Positions 26,891-36,285 of a stretch of 64,000 nt of DNA are shown piece by piece. Origin of the DNA: Lysinibacillus odysseyi 34hs-1 = NBRC 100172 (GTDB taxonomy: Bacteria; Bacillota; Bacilli; Bacillales_A; Planococcaceae); NCBI RefSeq assembly GCF_001591965.1, contig NZ_BCVX01000006.1, positions 186,001 through 250,000 of the forward strand, given 5' to 3'. The position numbers were made by a program, and so were the translations under genes. The notes beneath the pieces were generated by a model. The model was given only the letters and a program-made list of their open reading frames with translations, was not told where the DNA came from and did no database searches. Position 1 is the stretch's first letter, and each line of letters begins with the position of its first letter.

Positions 26891-28218
26891 GTGCCGCCAC
26901 CTCCATGTCTTGATGATAATTCCTTCTCTACCGGATTGTTTCTAAACATCCGGTGCAGTACAACCGCACAGCCTACCCCGAGAATCAAATAGACGACAGC
27001 GAACATGATGAATATATATTCCAATCCCGTAGCGGTCGTCGCTCCCTCCTCTGTTCTCATGATGTGGTACAGTATCCATGGCTGGCGCCCCTGTTCTGCG
27101 AGCCACCAGCCTGCTTCAATGGCAATGACGGCTAGCGGACCTCCGAGGACAATCAGCCACCTGAATGGCTTAGATTCAACCCAGCGCCACTTGCGCCATT
27201 TCCCAAATACGTACGCGAGCGATACAAAAATCAGCAGCATGCCGATGAACACCATAATATTGAAATAGTAATGGTTAATGAGTGAAGGCCATTCATCCTT
27301 TGGGAACTCATTTAACCCTGTCACCTCTGCATCGAAACTCCCATGCGCTAGGTAGCTCAGCATTTTGGGAATACGGATCGCATACTCGACTTTCTCCCCA
27401 TCTGTAAGACCGAGAAGAATGAGTTCCGCCCCTTCCTCCGTTTCGAAGTGCCACTCCGCTGCTGCCAGTTTCTCCGGTTGATATTCGGCTAAATATTTCG
27501 CCGAGAAATCTCCCAAAAAAGCGGAAGCAAGAGAAAAAATTAACCCTAATTTCATCGTTAAATACAGTGCTTTTTTGTGGTACACATGGTTTTCCCCACG
27601 CAGCATTTTATACGCCGCAATCGCAGCAAATATAAAGGCGACCGTCATATAGCCTGTCGCAAGCACATGGGTTACCTTTGTCGGCATCGCAGGAGTGAAT
27701 ATAGCAATAATAGGATGGATATCAATCAATTGACCATTTTCCATGTTGAAGCCCTGCGGTGAATTCATAAAGGAGTTGACGATTGTAATGAAGAGCGCTG
27801 ATGCAGTGGCGCCTATCATTACAGGTATAAGCAGCAGCATGTGGTGCTTTGGATTTTTAAACCGGTCCCATGTATATAAGTAAATGCCCAAAAAGATTGC
27901 TTCAAAGAAAAAAGCAAATGTTTCCATGAATAGCGGCAATGCAATAACCTGACCTGCAAGCTCCATAAATTGCGGCCATAACAGCGATAATTGAAGACCG
28001 ATAATTGTTCCGGTTACGACCCCGACCGCAACAGTAATTGTATATCCCCTCGCCCACCGCCGCGCTAAGAGCGTATAATGTGAGTCATTTTTCCGGTAAC
28101 CGACATACTGTGCGATTAATATGAAAAGCGGTACCCCGACACCGAGCGTTGCAAAAATAATATGAAAGGATAGGGTTAATTCTGTCAGTGCCCGACTCCA
28201 GAAGACTGACGTCTCCAT
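26881..28218 (-). CDS. cydA: Cytochrome bd oxidase subunit I
   Basis: This 445-residue protein has heme ligand His19 (LSFHIIFA), His184 (TKVTHVLATGYM), the E99/E106 pair in METFAFFFEAIFLG, and the GRQPW quinol-site motif. The length and the absence of a long insert in the Q-loop indicate the short-Q-loop Firmicute form. With CydB it oxidises quinol and reduces oxygen at high affinity. The start follows AGGAGTG. It is divergent from cydDC. Confidence 0.94.
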   Translation of the reverse strand: METSVFWSRALTELTLSFHIIFATLGVGVPLFILIAQYVGYRKNDSHYTLLARRWARGYTITVAVGVVTGTIIGLQLSLLWPQFMELAGQVIALPLFMETFAFFFEAIFLGIYLYTWDRFKNPKHHMLLLIPVMIGATASALFITIVNSFMNSPQGFNMENGQLIDIHPIIAIFTPAMPTKVTHVLATGYMTVAFIFAAIAAYKMLRGENHVYHKKALYLTMKLGLIFSLASAFLGDFSAKYLAEYQPEKLAAAEWHFETEEGAELILLGLTDGEKVEYAIRIPKMLSYLAHGSFDAEVTGLNEFPKDEWPSLINHYYFNIMVFIGMLLIFVSLAYVFGKWRKWRWVESKPFRWLIVLGGPLAVIAIEAGWWLAEQGRQPWILYHIMRTEEGATTATGLEYIFIMFAVVYLILGVGCAVVLHRMFRNNPVEKELSSRHGGGGTWH

Positions 28219-28229
28219 ACGTATTCACT

Positions 28230-28355
28230 CCTAACGTATCTCGTTATATTCATTACGACTTGGCGTAATTGTAACTGAATCTGATGTTACGCCTCGTTCT
28301 ACGGAAGGCAGATTAGTCAGCCTTTGTCGGATGGTATGACGACTTCAGACTAACT
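28230..28355. other. Structured non-coding element between the divergent cyd operons
   Basis: Nested dyads are visible: TAACG/CGTTA at 28232-28246, GGCGTAA/TTACGCC at 28262-28293, and GATTAGTC near 28311 against GACTTCAGACTAAC near 28341. The sequence lacks coding potential and lies in the 278-bp divergent promoter region. It may be an interspersed element or a regulatory RNA; I found no clean Rex dyad. Confidence 0.5.
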
Positions 28356-28496
28356 TTCTTTGCAGCATTGTACTTCCGCATCTGTTACATCTTCTCTACA
28401 ACATGCCCGAATAGGATGTGACATTAAACCATATTCATTCTATAAAAAGGATTAAAAGTATGAATTTTTGGAAATGCCATAAATAGAAGGGAGTCG

Positions 28497-30233
28497 ATGT
28501 CTTTGCAAATACTCCGCATGTGGACATTACATAACAAAAGTGTGCTTATTTTGATTATCATATTGTCCTTATTACAAAGCGGCAGCATCATTTTGCAGGC
28601 GGTAGGCATTGTTAAAACAGTAGACCTCGTGTTCATCCAGAATGCTGCTTTTTCTGCGGTATTCCCTTATTTATGGATGCTGGCTGTTGCTATTATTGTC
28701 CGGCTCTCCACACAGCTGCTTATTGCAAGGCTAGGAGGTCGGCTGGCTGCCTCTATAAAAATGAGGGCACGCACAGATCTGCTCGAGCATTGGTCCGCGC
28801 ATGCATTTACAGTGCAAGGCGCACGGCAGACCGGCAGCAACGTTACACTGTTTACCGACACCGTTGATGAACTCGAAAGCTACTACCGGGAGTATATTCC
28901 ACAGGTAATCAAAACAACAGTTATTCCGCTTGCCGTGCTCGTTGCTGTATTTCTGACACATCCGGCAAGTGCTTTGATCATGGTGATTACTGCCCCTTTT
29001 ATTCCGCTTACTTATATCATCATCGGTATGCAGACAAAGGCAAAATCAGAAGAGCAGCTTGTCGAGATGAACCGCTTTTCAGGGAAGTTTCTTGACCTGC
29101 TTCAGGGGCTGCAATCGTTGAGACTGTTCGGTCAAAGCCAAAAACAGCGCATGTTGCTGGCACATAATAATGAAAGTTTTATGAACGCCACATTGGCCGT
29201 ATTAAAAATCGCTTTTGCCTCTACGCTGTTTATAGAACTGATCACAACGCTCGGTATAGGTCTCGTTGCTCTTGAGATCGGGTTTCGGATGATTGTCTTT
29301 GAAACGCTTGCCTTTGCCCCTGCTTTTCTTGTGCTGACGCTTGCACCGGAGTTTTACAATGCACTAAAAGAACTCGGTGCTGCCTTCCATACAGGGCGCG
29401 GCAGCCTGGGAGCCGCTTCTTTACTGGAAGAAACACTGAAGGAGCCTGCCGTTCCGGTACAGTGGGGAGAAAAGCAGGTTTCTTTAAAGCAAAGCCTATC
29501 CTTACAGAAGGCGGTATTTTCCTATAAGGATGGACCTGCCATCGGACCGCTATCCATAAGCGCCCGTGTTGGAAAGACAACTGCCATTATCGGACCGACC
29601 GGGCACGGGAAGACAACAGCCCTCCATATGCTTGCCGGCATGGTCGAGCTGCAATCCGGGACCGTTCTTATTGATGGCGTTAGCCGAAAAGAAATCAGTG
29701 AGGAAGCTTGGTATAACGAGATGACATATATTGCCCAGCACTCCTATGTGTTTGCCGGCACACTTCGGGATAATATTTGTATGGGACAATCTTGCTCTGA
29801 TGAAAAGGTTATTAATGCATTAAAGGAAGCACAGCTGCTTGACTGGTTTTATTCTTTGCCGGCTGGGCTGGAGACACATATCGGGGAAGCGGGACGCGGC
29901 TTATCCGGCGGAGAAAAACAGCGGGTGGCATTGGCCCGGGCCTTTTTAAAGAAGCCGTCCATCGTCTTTTTCGATGAACCGACGGCGGGCCTTGATGTGC
30001 TGACAGAAAAGCTGCTGACTATGGCGATTAAACAGCTTAGCAAAGAAGCTACCGTTGTCATCGTAGCGCATCGCTTTGAAAGCATCGGACATGCTGACTA
30101 TATTTATATACTGGAAAATGGCCTCATTACTGCCTGCGGGACACATAGCGAACTTGCGGAGCACCCGTTCTATCAATTCATGAGGCAAGGGGGAATGCCG
30201 GATGCAGATACTGCTCCATATGATTTGGCGTGA
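28497..30233 (+). CDS. cydD: Thiol-reductant ABC exporter subunit CydD
   Basis: This 578-residue half-transporter has six membrane helices (about 1-300), then an ATPase with Walker A GPTGHGKTT, signature LSGGEKQRVALARA and Walker B IVFFDEPTAGLD. CydDC exports cysteine/glutathione-type thiols or heme-related reductant and is needed for cytochrome bd assembly. The ATG at 28497 follows AGAAGGGAG. It overlaps cydC by 32 bp. Confidence 0.9.
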   Translation: MSLQILRMWTLHNKSVLILIIILSLLQSGSIILQAVGIVKTVDLVFIQNAAFSAVFPYLWMLAVAIIVRLSTQLLIARLGGRLAASIKMRARTDLLEHWSAHAFTVQGARQTGSNVTLFTDTVDELESYYREYIPQVIKTTVIPLAVLVAVFLTHPASALIMVITAPFIPLTYIIIGMQTKAKSEEQLVEMNRFSGKFLDLLQGLQSLRLFGQSQKQRMLLAHNNESFMNATLAVLKIAFASTLFIELITTLGIGLVALEIGFRMIVFETLAFAPAFLVLTLAPEFYNALKELGAAFHTGRGSLGAASLLEETLKEPAVPVQWGEKQVSLKQSLSLQKAVFSYKDGPAIGPLSISARVGKTTAIIGPTGHGKTTALHMLAGMVELQSGTVLIDGVSRKEISEEAWYNEMTYIAQHSYVFAGTLRDNICMGQSCSDEKVINALKEAQLLDWFYSLPAGLETHIGEAGRGLSGGEKQRVALARAFLKKPSIVFFDEPTAGLDVLTEKLLTMAIKQLSKEATVVIVAHRFESIGHADYIYILENGLITACGTHSELAEHPFYQFMRQGGMPDADTAPYDLA

Positions 30234-31866
30234 AAAACGCGATGTAATCCTATCGATGACTGCGGGTTTTCTCAGCGGCTTAACGGCTGTCGCCTTATTT
30301 GCCCAAAGCGGATTTCTTATTTCAAAGGCCGCTCTTATGCCGCCGTTTTATATTATTTTAATTTTAACGGCATTTTTAAAGCTTTTCGGTGTGGTAAAGT
30401 CTACAAGCAAATATGCAGAACGCTATATATCACACCGCGTTACCTTTCGTCTTTTGAGTGATATCCGCATGCGTTTTTTCACCAAGCTTGAACCGCATGC
30501 CAACACATTGTTCTCCACTTACCGAAGCGGGGATTTGCTAAAACGGATTACAAGCGATGTGGAAGTGCTGCAAAACTTTTTCTTGCGGGTTGTTTATCCC
30601 CCGCTTATTACTTTGCTTGTATTTATCGTAACGATTCTCTTTACACTTTTTTTTTCCGGATGGCTGGCATTCGTATTATTGCTCGGCTTTCTTCTTACCA
30701 CACTTGTCATACCAGCCGCCCTCGTCCATAAAGAAAAAGCACCAGCCCTTACAAAACAGCAGCTGACAACTGAACTGACCGAATTTCTCTACGGCTTTCG
30801 CGACCTGCAGCTCCATCACCAGGTACAAAAAAAGCAGCAGGCAATAAACAGCATCAGCACTGCCTATACCGAAGAACGCAGACAGGAGGAAAATGAAAAG
30901 CAGCTTGCTCATACGTGGAACCAGGCGATTGCCCTTTTTACTAGCCTTTTTGTTGTTTTACTCGGTGCCTATTTTGTCACTAACGATTCACTGGACGGTC
31001 TGTACTTGGCAATGCTTATCCTTATTTCTCTCACCGTTTTTGAGATCGCTATCCCAATGGCAAATGTCCCCTCCTATTTATACGAAGCACGCACTGCCAT
31101 GAATAGGCTTGAGGAAATCACAGAAGTGGCGAAGGAACGAGAGGAAAAGCTGCAAATGGCTGCACATTATTCGTTCACATGCCGCCATGTGTCATTTTTT
31201 TATCCAGGGATGGACCGCCCTGCACTGGAGGACGTGTCCTTTGATCTCCATCCTGCTGAAAAAATCGCCATCATCGGTCCAAGCGGCTCAGGGAAATCTA
31301 CCTTATTTCAGCTCCTTATCAAGGCATTGCAGCCATCAGCAGGCAGCATCTTAATCAACGGCCAGGATCTTGCGGAAGTACAGGAAGAATCATTATGGCA
31401 GAAAATGAGCATTCAGCTGCAGCATAATCATTTCTTCTCCGGCACTATACGCGACAACCTGCAGATAGCAAAACAGGACGCAGCAGATTCCGAACTTGCT
31501 CAGATACTAGCAAAGGTCCAAATACCGAAATCCCTTGATGACGTTGTATATGAAAAAGGAGAGAATCTGTCTGGAGGCGAAAAGCAGCGTCTTGCCTTTG
31601 CCCGGGTACTGCTCCGGGATGGTCCCCTTTGGCTGCTTGATGAACCGTTTACGAGCATCGATGAACGTACAGCCGCCAAACTGCACACGCAACTACTTGC
31701 AGCAGAAGAAAGGACCGTTATCGTGATTACACACAAGCTGCAGGGACTAGAGAGTTTCGACCGTATCCTTGTCATGCAGGACGGCAGACTGCAGGAAAAC
31801 GGTACATTTGAGGAACTGATGGCGCGTAAGGGGCTTTTTTATCAAATGAAGCAGCAGCAGAAATAG
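30202..31866 (+). CDS. cydC: Thiol-reductant ABC exporter subunit CydC
   Basis: This 554-residue half-transporter has an N-terminal membrane domain and an ATPase with GPSGSGKSTLF, LSGGEKQRLAFARV and WLLDEPFTSID. It forms a heterodimer with CydD, inferred from order, overlap and sequence. The start lies inside the cydD end after GGGGGAATGCC. A 21-bp repeat array follows 15 bp after the stop. Confidence 0.9.
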   Translation: MQILLHMIWREKRDVILSMTAGFLSGLTAVALFAQSGFLISKAALMPPFYIILILTAFLKLFGVVKSTSKYAERYISHRVTFRLLSDIRMRFFTKLEPHANTLFSTYRSGDLLKRITSDVEVLQNFFLRVVYPPLITLLVFIVTILFTLFFSGWLAFVLLLGFLLTTLVIPAALVHKEKAPALTKQQLTTELTEFLYGFRDLQLHHQVQKKQQAINSISTAYTEERRQEENEKQLAHTWNQAIALFTSLFVVLLGAYFVTNDSLDGLYLAMLILISLTVFEIAIPMANVPSYLYEARTAMNRLEEITEVAKEREEKLQMAAHYSFTCRHVSFFYPGMDRPALEDVSFDLHPAEKIAIIGPSGSGKSTLFQLLIKALQPSAGSILINGQDLAEVQEESLWQKMSIQLQHNHFFSGTIRDNLQIAKQDAADSELAQILAKVQIPKSLDDVVYEKGENLSGGEKQRLAFARVLLRDGPLWLLDEPFTSIDERTAAKLHTQLLAAEERTVIVITHKLQGLESFDRILVMQDGRLQENGTFEELMARKGLFYQMKQQQK

Positions 31867-31880
31867 CAATCAGCCGGAGG

Positions 31881-32025
31881 GTCTATTTATGATGAAGCAG
31901 GGATTTTCGATTAACGCTGGGTTGTCTATTTTGAAGCAGATAATGCTGATTAAGTGCAGATTGTCTATTACTTGAGCAAAAATGCCTATTATGAAGCAAT
32001 TATTGTCTATTACCCCAGAAAGACG
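31881..32025 (+). repeat. Tandem ~21-bp repeat array downstream of cydDC
   Basis: GTCTATT or GCCTATT words start at 31881, 31924, 31963, 31984 and 32005, with degenerate units at about 31902 and 31944, giving a period of about 20-22. The units read TTGTCTATT in the cydDC sense, as the array after cydB does in the cydAB sense. Shared words such as GAGCAAA and GAAGCA support common origin. Confidence 0.75.
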
Positions 32026-32180
32026 CAGGGAGTTTATACAGTGTCAGTAAAAAAGGGTCCCGGCGGATTGCCCTTTCCGTTAGGATACTTTTTTTGCTGG
32101 CTGCAGCTTATTAGTAAGCCTTGATTTCACAGCAAAAGTACTGCCTCCTATACCGTAAGCACAGGCTGGTGGACTTTATC

Positions 32181-32202
32181 TTACATATAATCCGGTATGT
32201 AA
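32181..32202 (+). promoter_or_regulatory. Dyad upstream of pnuC
   Basis: TTACATA at 32181 and TATGTAA at 32196 form a perfect 7-bp dyad with an 8-base centre, 100 bp before the pnuC start. It is a candidate operator. I recognise no NAD riboswitch here. Confidence 0.4.
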
Positions 32203-32304
32203 TATAGGATTTATCTACGGGTTCTCTTCTGTCAGTTTGGTTCCTTTGTCGCTCATCCATTTTGGGTAAAAGTGCTAAAATTGAGTGAAGAAGGGAAGGT
32301 TTTT

Positions 32305-33006
32305 ATGCTGAAAGATTGGACAAAATTTGAAATTTTATGGCTGTCGGTTTTCACCCTCATCCAGATTGCTTTATTTTTCATCTGGGATGATACGCTGCTT
32401 GGCTTCATCAGTTCCATTAGCGGCATGTTTTGTGTCGTGCTTGTCGCTAAAGGAAAGATCAGCAATTATTATTTCGGCATGATTCAATGTGCCACGTATG
32501 CGTATATTTCCTATACGTACAATCTATATGGAGAGGCGATGCTGAACGGCCTTTTCTATCTGCCGATTCAGTTTATCGGTATTTATATGTGGAATAGGCA
32601 CAAAACCGGCAGCAGTACGCACGGAGAGGATATTGTCGCTAAACGGTTGACAAAAAAGGGCTGGATTATCCTGCTTGTTATATCTGTAGCAGCCTCTCTC
32701 CTTTACGCGGAGCTCCTATATTTGATAGGCAGCCAGCAAGTACGGATTGATTCTGTTGCTGTTGTACTATCTATTATTGCGCAGATTTTAATGATACAGC
32801 GTTATGCAGAGCAATGGTTTATGTGGATTGTCGTGAATGTCCTGACGATTGTGCTGTGGCTCGTGACACTGCTTACTTCCGGCGGCAATGACTGGGCGAT
32901 GCTTGTTATGTGGACAGCGTTCCTTATCAACTCCGTCTACGGCTATATCAACTGGCTGCGTATATCGAAGCAGCAAAATACGGAGGAAGCATATGGGCAA
33001 GCGTAA
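32305..33006 (+). CDS. pnuC: Nicotinamide riboside transporter PnuC
   Basis: This 233-residue protein has about seven membrane helices. The first aromatic-rich helices (FIWDDTLLGFISSISGMFCVVLVAKGK) and the QFIGIYMWNRH segment are characteristic of PnuC. It imports nicotinamide riboside by facilitated diffusion. The ATG at 32305 follows AGGGAAGG. The downstream kinase/adenylyltransferase gene overlaps by 14 bp, giving import and phosphorylative trapping in one operon. Confidence 0.92.
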   Translation: MLKDWTKFEILWLSVFTLIQIALFFIWDDTLLGFISSISGMFCVVLVAKGKISNYYFGMIQCATYAYISYTYNLYGEAMLNGLFYLPIQFIGIYMWNRHKTGSSTHGEDIVAKRLTKKGWIILLVISVAASLLYAELLYLIGSQQVRIDSVAVVLSIIAQILMIQRYAEQWFMWIVVNVLTIVLWLVTLLTSGGNDWAMLVMWTAFLINSVYGYINWLRISKQQNTEEAYGQA

Positions 33007-34030
33007 AATCGGGATGTACGGCGGAAAATTTCTCCCGGTTCATATGGGGCATGTGTATGCGATGATTAAAGCTTCTACTATGGTAGAAGAACTGCATGTG
33101 ATCGTTTCATATGATGAGGAGTACGAAAAGAAACATTATTTTCATCATTCGCCTATGGCACCGATACCTTACAAGATGCGGCTGCGCTGGTGGAAGCAGA
33201 TTACAAAGGATCTGCCGCATGTGCACGTGCATGCCATTTATGAGCCGCAGACCGGTCAATTTTCAGATTGGGAGCTCGGGGCAGAAAGAATAAAGGAAGT
33301 TATCGGAAAACCGATCGATACTGTCTTTTCATCCGAGGATGCATACGGGGAATATTTTGCAAAGCTGTACCCGGATGCAGAGCATGTGATAATCGACAGC
33401 GCCCGCAAAGCTTACCCTATTTCAGCGACAAAAATCCGCGCGGAAGGCGCGCTTGCACATTGGGGAATGCTGCCAAAAGCGGTGCAGCCCTACTTTGTGA
33501 AAAAGGTAGTCGTTGTCGGAACAGAGAGCTGTGGGAAATCGACACTCGTCAAAAATTTGGCTACCTTATTTAATACGGCACATGTAGAAGAATGGGGACG
33601 CACGTATTACGAACGTCTTGGCACTTATGAAACACTGGAAAGCGACTTTCCCGACATCGCTTTCGAGCACCAGTACCAGATTAAAGAGCAGCTTAAGAAA
33701 GCAAACAAGCTGCTGTTCATCGATACAGAGGCACTCGTCACCCAGTTTTTCTCGATTGCCTACGAAGGAAAAACCCAGCCGGTGCTGCATGAAATCGCCA
33801 AGCTCCAGCAGTTTGACCTATGGCTGTTTCTAGAACCCGATGTAGACTGGGTCGATGATGGGACACGGATATTCGGAGAGAAACAGGTGCGGCAGACGAA
33901 CAACAGTATTCTAAAATCGCTGCTGGAGGAAGCAGGGATTCATACCATTTCCATTTCCGGCAATTATGAAAAGCGGCTGGAGAAAGCGGTTGAAGAAGTG
34001 AATAAACTACTTGGGATAAACGGATTATAA
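32993..34030 (+). CDS. nadR: NadR-type bifunctional NMN adenylyltransferase / ribosylnicotinamide kinase
   Basis: This 345-residue protein has an N-terminal nucleotidyltransferase domain with the GKFLPVHMGH ATP motif and ISATKIR, followed by a P-loop kinase domain with GTESCGKSTL at about residue 177. There is no N-terminal repressor helix-turn-helix, unlike enterobacterial NadR. It phosphorylates nicotinamide riboside to NMN and adenylylates NMN to NAD. The start follows CGGAGGAAGC within the pnuC end. A terminator follows at 34040. Confidence 0.9.
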   Translation: MGKRKIGMYGGKFLPVHMGHVYAMIKASTMVEELHVIVSYDEEYEKKHYFHHSPMAPIPYKMRLRWWKQITKDLPHVHVHAIYEPQTGQFSDWELGAERIKEVIGKPIDTVFSSEDAYGEYFAKLYPDAEHVIIDSARKAYPISATKIRAEGALAHWGMLPKAVQPYFVKKVVVVGTESCGKSTLVKNLATLFNTAHVEEWGRTYYERLGTYETLESDFPDIAFEHQYQIKEQLKKANKLLFIDTEALVTQFFSIAYEGKTQPVLHEIAKLQQFDLWLFLEPDVDWVDDGTRIFGEKQVRQTNNSILKSLLEEAGIHTISISGNYEKRLEKAVEEVNKLLGINGL

Positions 34031-34039
34031 TCATGATAA

Positions 34040-34082
34040 AAGCCATGCCGGTACCAATAAAGGACCGGCATGGCTTGCTTAG
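34040..34082 (+). terminator. Terminator of pnuC-nadR
   Basis: AAGCCATGCCGGT at 34040 and ACCGGCATGGCTT at 34064 form a 13-bp perfect stem. Confidence 0.85.
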
Positions 34083-34213
34083 ATTATGTATGTCGCCGTT
34101 ATAATAGTGGAACAAAAGAAGCTTTCAGCAAGTGAACGCCCCGATTGTTTTTAATGGGTCATTCTACGAATATAAGGACATATAGCTTTTCACACTACCT
34201 ATGCCTGCCATGA

Positions 34214-34642
34214 TTAGCAATCAAAGTACTCCATCAAAAACGCATAAAAGCTCGGCCATGCTTCCGGCAGCTCACCTTGTAACAGCCTCTTGTCCTCTCC
34301 TTCAAAATTCACGCAGTACACTTTGTCTGTTACACTGTCCAAAACTAATATCGCATTGGTCGATATTTCACTCAGCACGAGATAGCGGTCAGGAAATCCA
34401 TGCTCTTTTCGGGCGATGTATGTATAAGATGTAATATTACGCTCTTCCTCTGCTACATCCAATAACTCAAATGGAATATGCTCTTCCCAAAATGGGCCTG
34501 CATACTTGCCATAAAACTCCTTGAAAGCAGGAGATGGATTCACATTCAGCATGCTCAATGCTTCTTTTACTAAATCAATGTCATTCCGCTGATAGATTTC
34601 CCCAGCCAGAATATGAGAAAGCCGCTTCGGTAAATGAGTCAT
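34214..34642 (-). CDS. SUKH-type (SMI1/KNR4) immunity protein
   Basis: This 142-residue protein has the SUKH pattern: an early helix, then FKEFYGKYAGPFW (the family's conserved F-x-x-F-x-x-x-xG-P/G segment), YLVLSEISTNAILVLDS and a C-terminal SFYAFLMEYF helix. SUKH proteins neutralise polymorphic toxins by direct binding. It is the last of four minus-strand genes; no toxin is adjacent. Confidence 0.75.
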   Translation of the reverse strand: MTHLPKRLSHILAGEIYQRNDIDLVKEALSMLNVNPSPAFKEFYGKYAGPFWEEHIPFELLDVAEEERNITSYTYIARKEHGFPDRYLVLSEISTNAILVLDSVTDKVYCVNFEGEDKRLLQGELPEAWPSFYAFLMEYFDC

Positions 34643-34665
34643 ATCATTTCCACCTTCCTAGCTTC

Positions 34666-35199
34666 TTACCTTTTTAGCCTCATATTTTCGATTACATCCT
34701 CAAGGCTTTCGGCCAAATCTTCAAATGTACCCCACTCGTAATCTTCCAATCTGATTTTTCCGGTGCTGTTATCTACTACAACCAATAAGCCGTTCCCCTC
34801 TATTCCAATCGGTATATTCTCTAAGCTGTCTCCGTGGGCTTTTTTATATCCCTTCAGCAGCTCTCTGAAAGAATTTACTTCGGCGTTCGGCAGCACAGGT
34901 TGCAGGGCAATATAATAATCCTTAAAAAAGCCGTCCAAATCCGCAAACCAATAGGAGCTGAAATACGCAATAATGGATTGATGTAAATGCAATGAAAACT
35001 CATCTTCCACTTCTCTCATTTGAGGGGAAACGGTCATTTCTACCGGCTTCCATGACCTATATCCTTCCTCATCGGCCATCCCCTTATAAATAAGTAAATC
35101 TTTCTCTGTTTCGGGAGTCTTAAATAGAAAATCCAGCCCTTGATCAGCTGTTTCTTTCCTCATTTGAAAATACTTTTTCATCGCCTTTTTTATATCCAA
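34666..35199 (-). CDS. Syd (SUKH-2 clan) family protein, probable immunity protein
   Basis: These 177 residues resemble SecY-interacting Syd proteins: W-K-P near residue 50, HLHQSIIAYFSSYWFADLDGFF in the middle, the EN-IPIGIEGNGLLVVVDNSTGKI core and a C-terminal ESLEDVIENM helix. In Firmicutes, Syd/SUKH-2 genes usually sit in toxin-immunity loci, which fits its SUKH neighbours. The start follows GGAGGT. The assignment rests on pattern resemblance. Confidence 0.7.
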   Translation of the reverse strand: MDIKKAMKKYFQMRKETADQGLDFLFKTPETEKDLLIYKGMADEEGYRSWKPVEMTVSPQMREVEDEFSLHLHQSIIAYFSSYWFADLDGFFKDYYIALQPVLPNAEVNSFRELLKGYKKAHGDSLENIPIGIEGNGLLVVVDNSTGKIRLEDYEWGTFEDLAESLEDVIENMRLKR

Positions 35200-35288
35200 A
35201 GTAATACCTCCTTGTTTGTATAGCTTTCAATCCTATGTCATACAGAATACCGCCTTTTCAGCAGCTAATCCTCCTAAAAAGCGTAGTC

Positions 35289-35579
35289 CTATGATTCAAA
35301 AGCCATTCTCTCCGGAAACATGCCCTTTTCTCTTACATGACACACCGACAGCTTCACGGCTGCACGGTCAAAGTAAAATCGGGAGGGCAGCGTTGAATCA
35401 CGTATTGCTTCTAATTCTGTAAACTTTCCCGTTACTTTATTCAGCTGGATTGTTCCCATCCTCTTTTCATCAGGGCCAAAACGGTAGATGACCTTTTCAT
35501 CGTCTTCATATTCTTTTAACAGTAAAACATAGGAACCCACTGCTGCCCCCTCCTTCTCCGCGATAGCTCTATCACTCAT
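35289..35579 (-). CDS. Immunity-islet protein of unknown family
   Basis: This 96-residue protein is read from the ATG at 35579, which overlaps the end of the upstream SUKH gene by 8 bp, implying coupling. Residues such as YRFGPDEKRMGTIQLNKVTGKF and FYFDRAAVKL suggest a compact alpha/beta fold. I do not recognise a named family; its role as immunity protein is inferred from context. Confidence 0.6.
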   Translation of the reverse strand: MSDRAIAEKEGAAVGSYVLLLKEYEDDEKVIYRFGPDEKRMGTIQLNKVTGKFTELEAIRDSTLPSRFYFDRAAVKLSVCHVREKGMFPERMAFES

Positions 35580-36060
35580 ATAGCTTTCCGAGAAAATCTG
35601 TAAATGAATCTGCCACATAAAAGAGATTTTCTCTCGCCCGCTCTTCTGCCTGTTCTGCTGTCAGTCCTTCTTCATGCATCAGCATTTCCTTTTCAGCTGC
35701 ATTTTCATGTTCCCAAAAGACAACAATTGGGTCATCCTCATGATTTTTATAATCAAAGCACAGCAGATTTCCCGCCGGATCGAAAGCAATCGGCACTACT
35801 TGTGCAGGAAGTGTTTCCTTATAATCATGATAGACTTCCACTATATATTCACTATCTTCTGTTATGTAGCTTAGGAATGTCCCGAAAACCCGCTCTTTTT
35901 CTTCCACTTGGAAAAGATGAGGGTTTACATGACCGCCATGATTGGCCATGGCACATTTTATATAGTCCTCAGGAAATGTAACAGCAAGTTTTTTTGCGAC
36001 TTCCTCTACTGTTTCTCTTGTCACCGGCTCATCCCATACATTCCATGTTACGTTCACCAT
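35572..36060 (-). CDS. SMI1/KNR4 (SUKH-1) immunity protein
   Basis: This 162-residue protein has the SUKH-1 core: AVTFPEDYIKCAMANHGG near residue 30, VVPIAFDPAGNLLCFDY and DDPIVVFWEHE, and an ending FTDFLGKLYE. These are textbook SMI1/KNR4 motifs. It is the first gene of the four-gene immunity islet; upstream (36.1-36.3 kb) there is no toxin or toxin tail I can see. Confidence 0.88.
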   Translation of the reverse strand: MVNVTWNVWDEPVTRETVEEVAKKLAVTFPEDYIKCAMANHGGHVNPHLFQVEEKERVFGTFLSYITEDSEYIVEVYHDYKETLPAQVVPIAFDPAGNLLCFDYKNHEDDPIVVFWEHENAAEKEMLMHEEGLTAEQAEERARENLFYVADSFTDFLGKLYE

Positions 36061-36160
36061 TTAACGACTCTCCTTCTCTTTTCTTCTACTAGACGTCCGA
36101 GGAAACTTCATGTTTCCGTCTATCATTATCCTTATCTATCAATCGGCAGCTAACCCCCGC

Positions 36161-36203
36161 TAAAAAACCACCCGGCGTCCATATTCATGGATACCGGATG
36201 GTT
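36161..36203 (-). terminator. Terminator of the alpha/beta hydrolase gene
   Basis: On the minus strand AACCATCCGG pairs with CCGGGTGGTT around an inner TCCAT/ATGGA stem and is followed by TTTT. Confidence 0.75.
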
Positions 36204-36285
36204 AATAGTGTGCAGCATCCTAACCGGGAAAGCCCGTCTTTTAATTACACGACAATCTCCTTCGTATAATATTCCGTGCTACCTA

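Noticed and set aside
32047..32300. NAD-responsive riboswitch upstream of pnuC
   Set aside because: I could not find the conserved core of either known NAD class; only a short dyad is visible.
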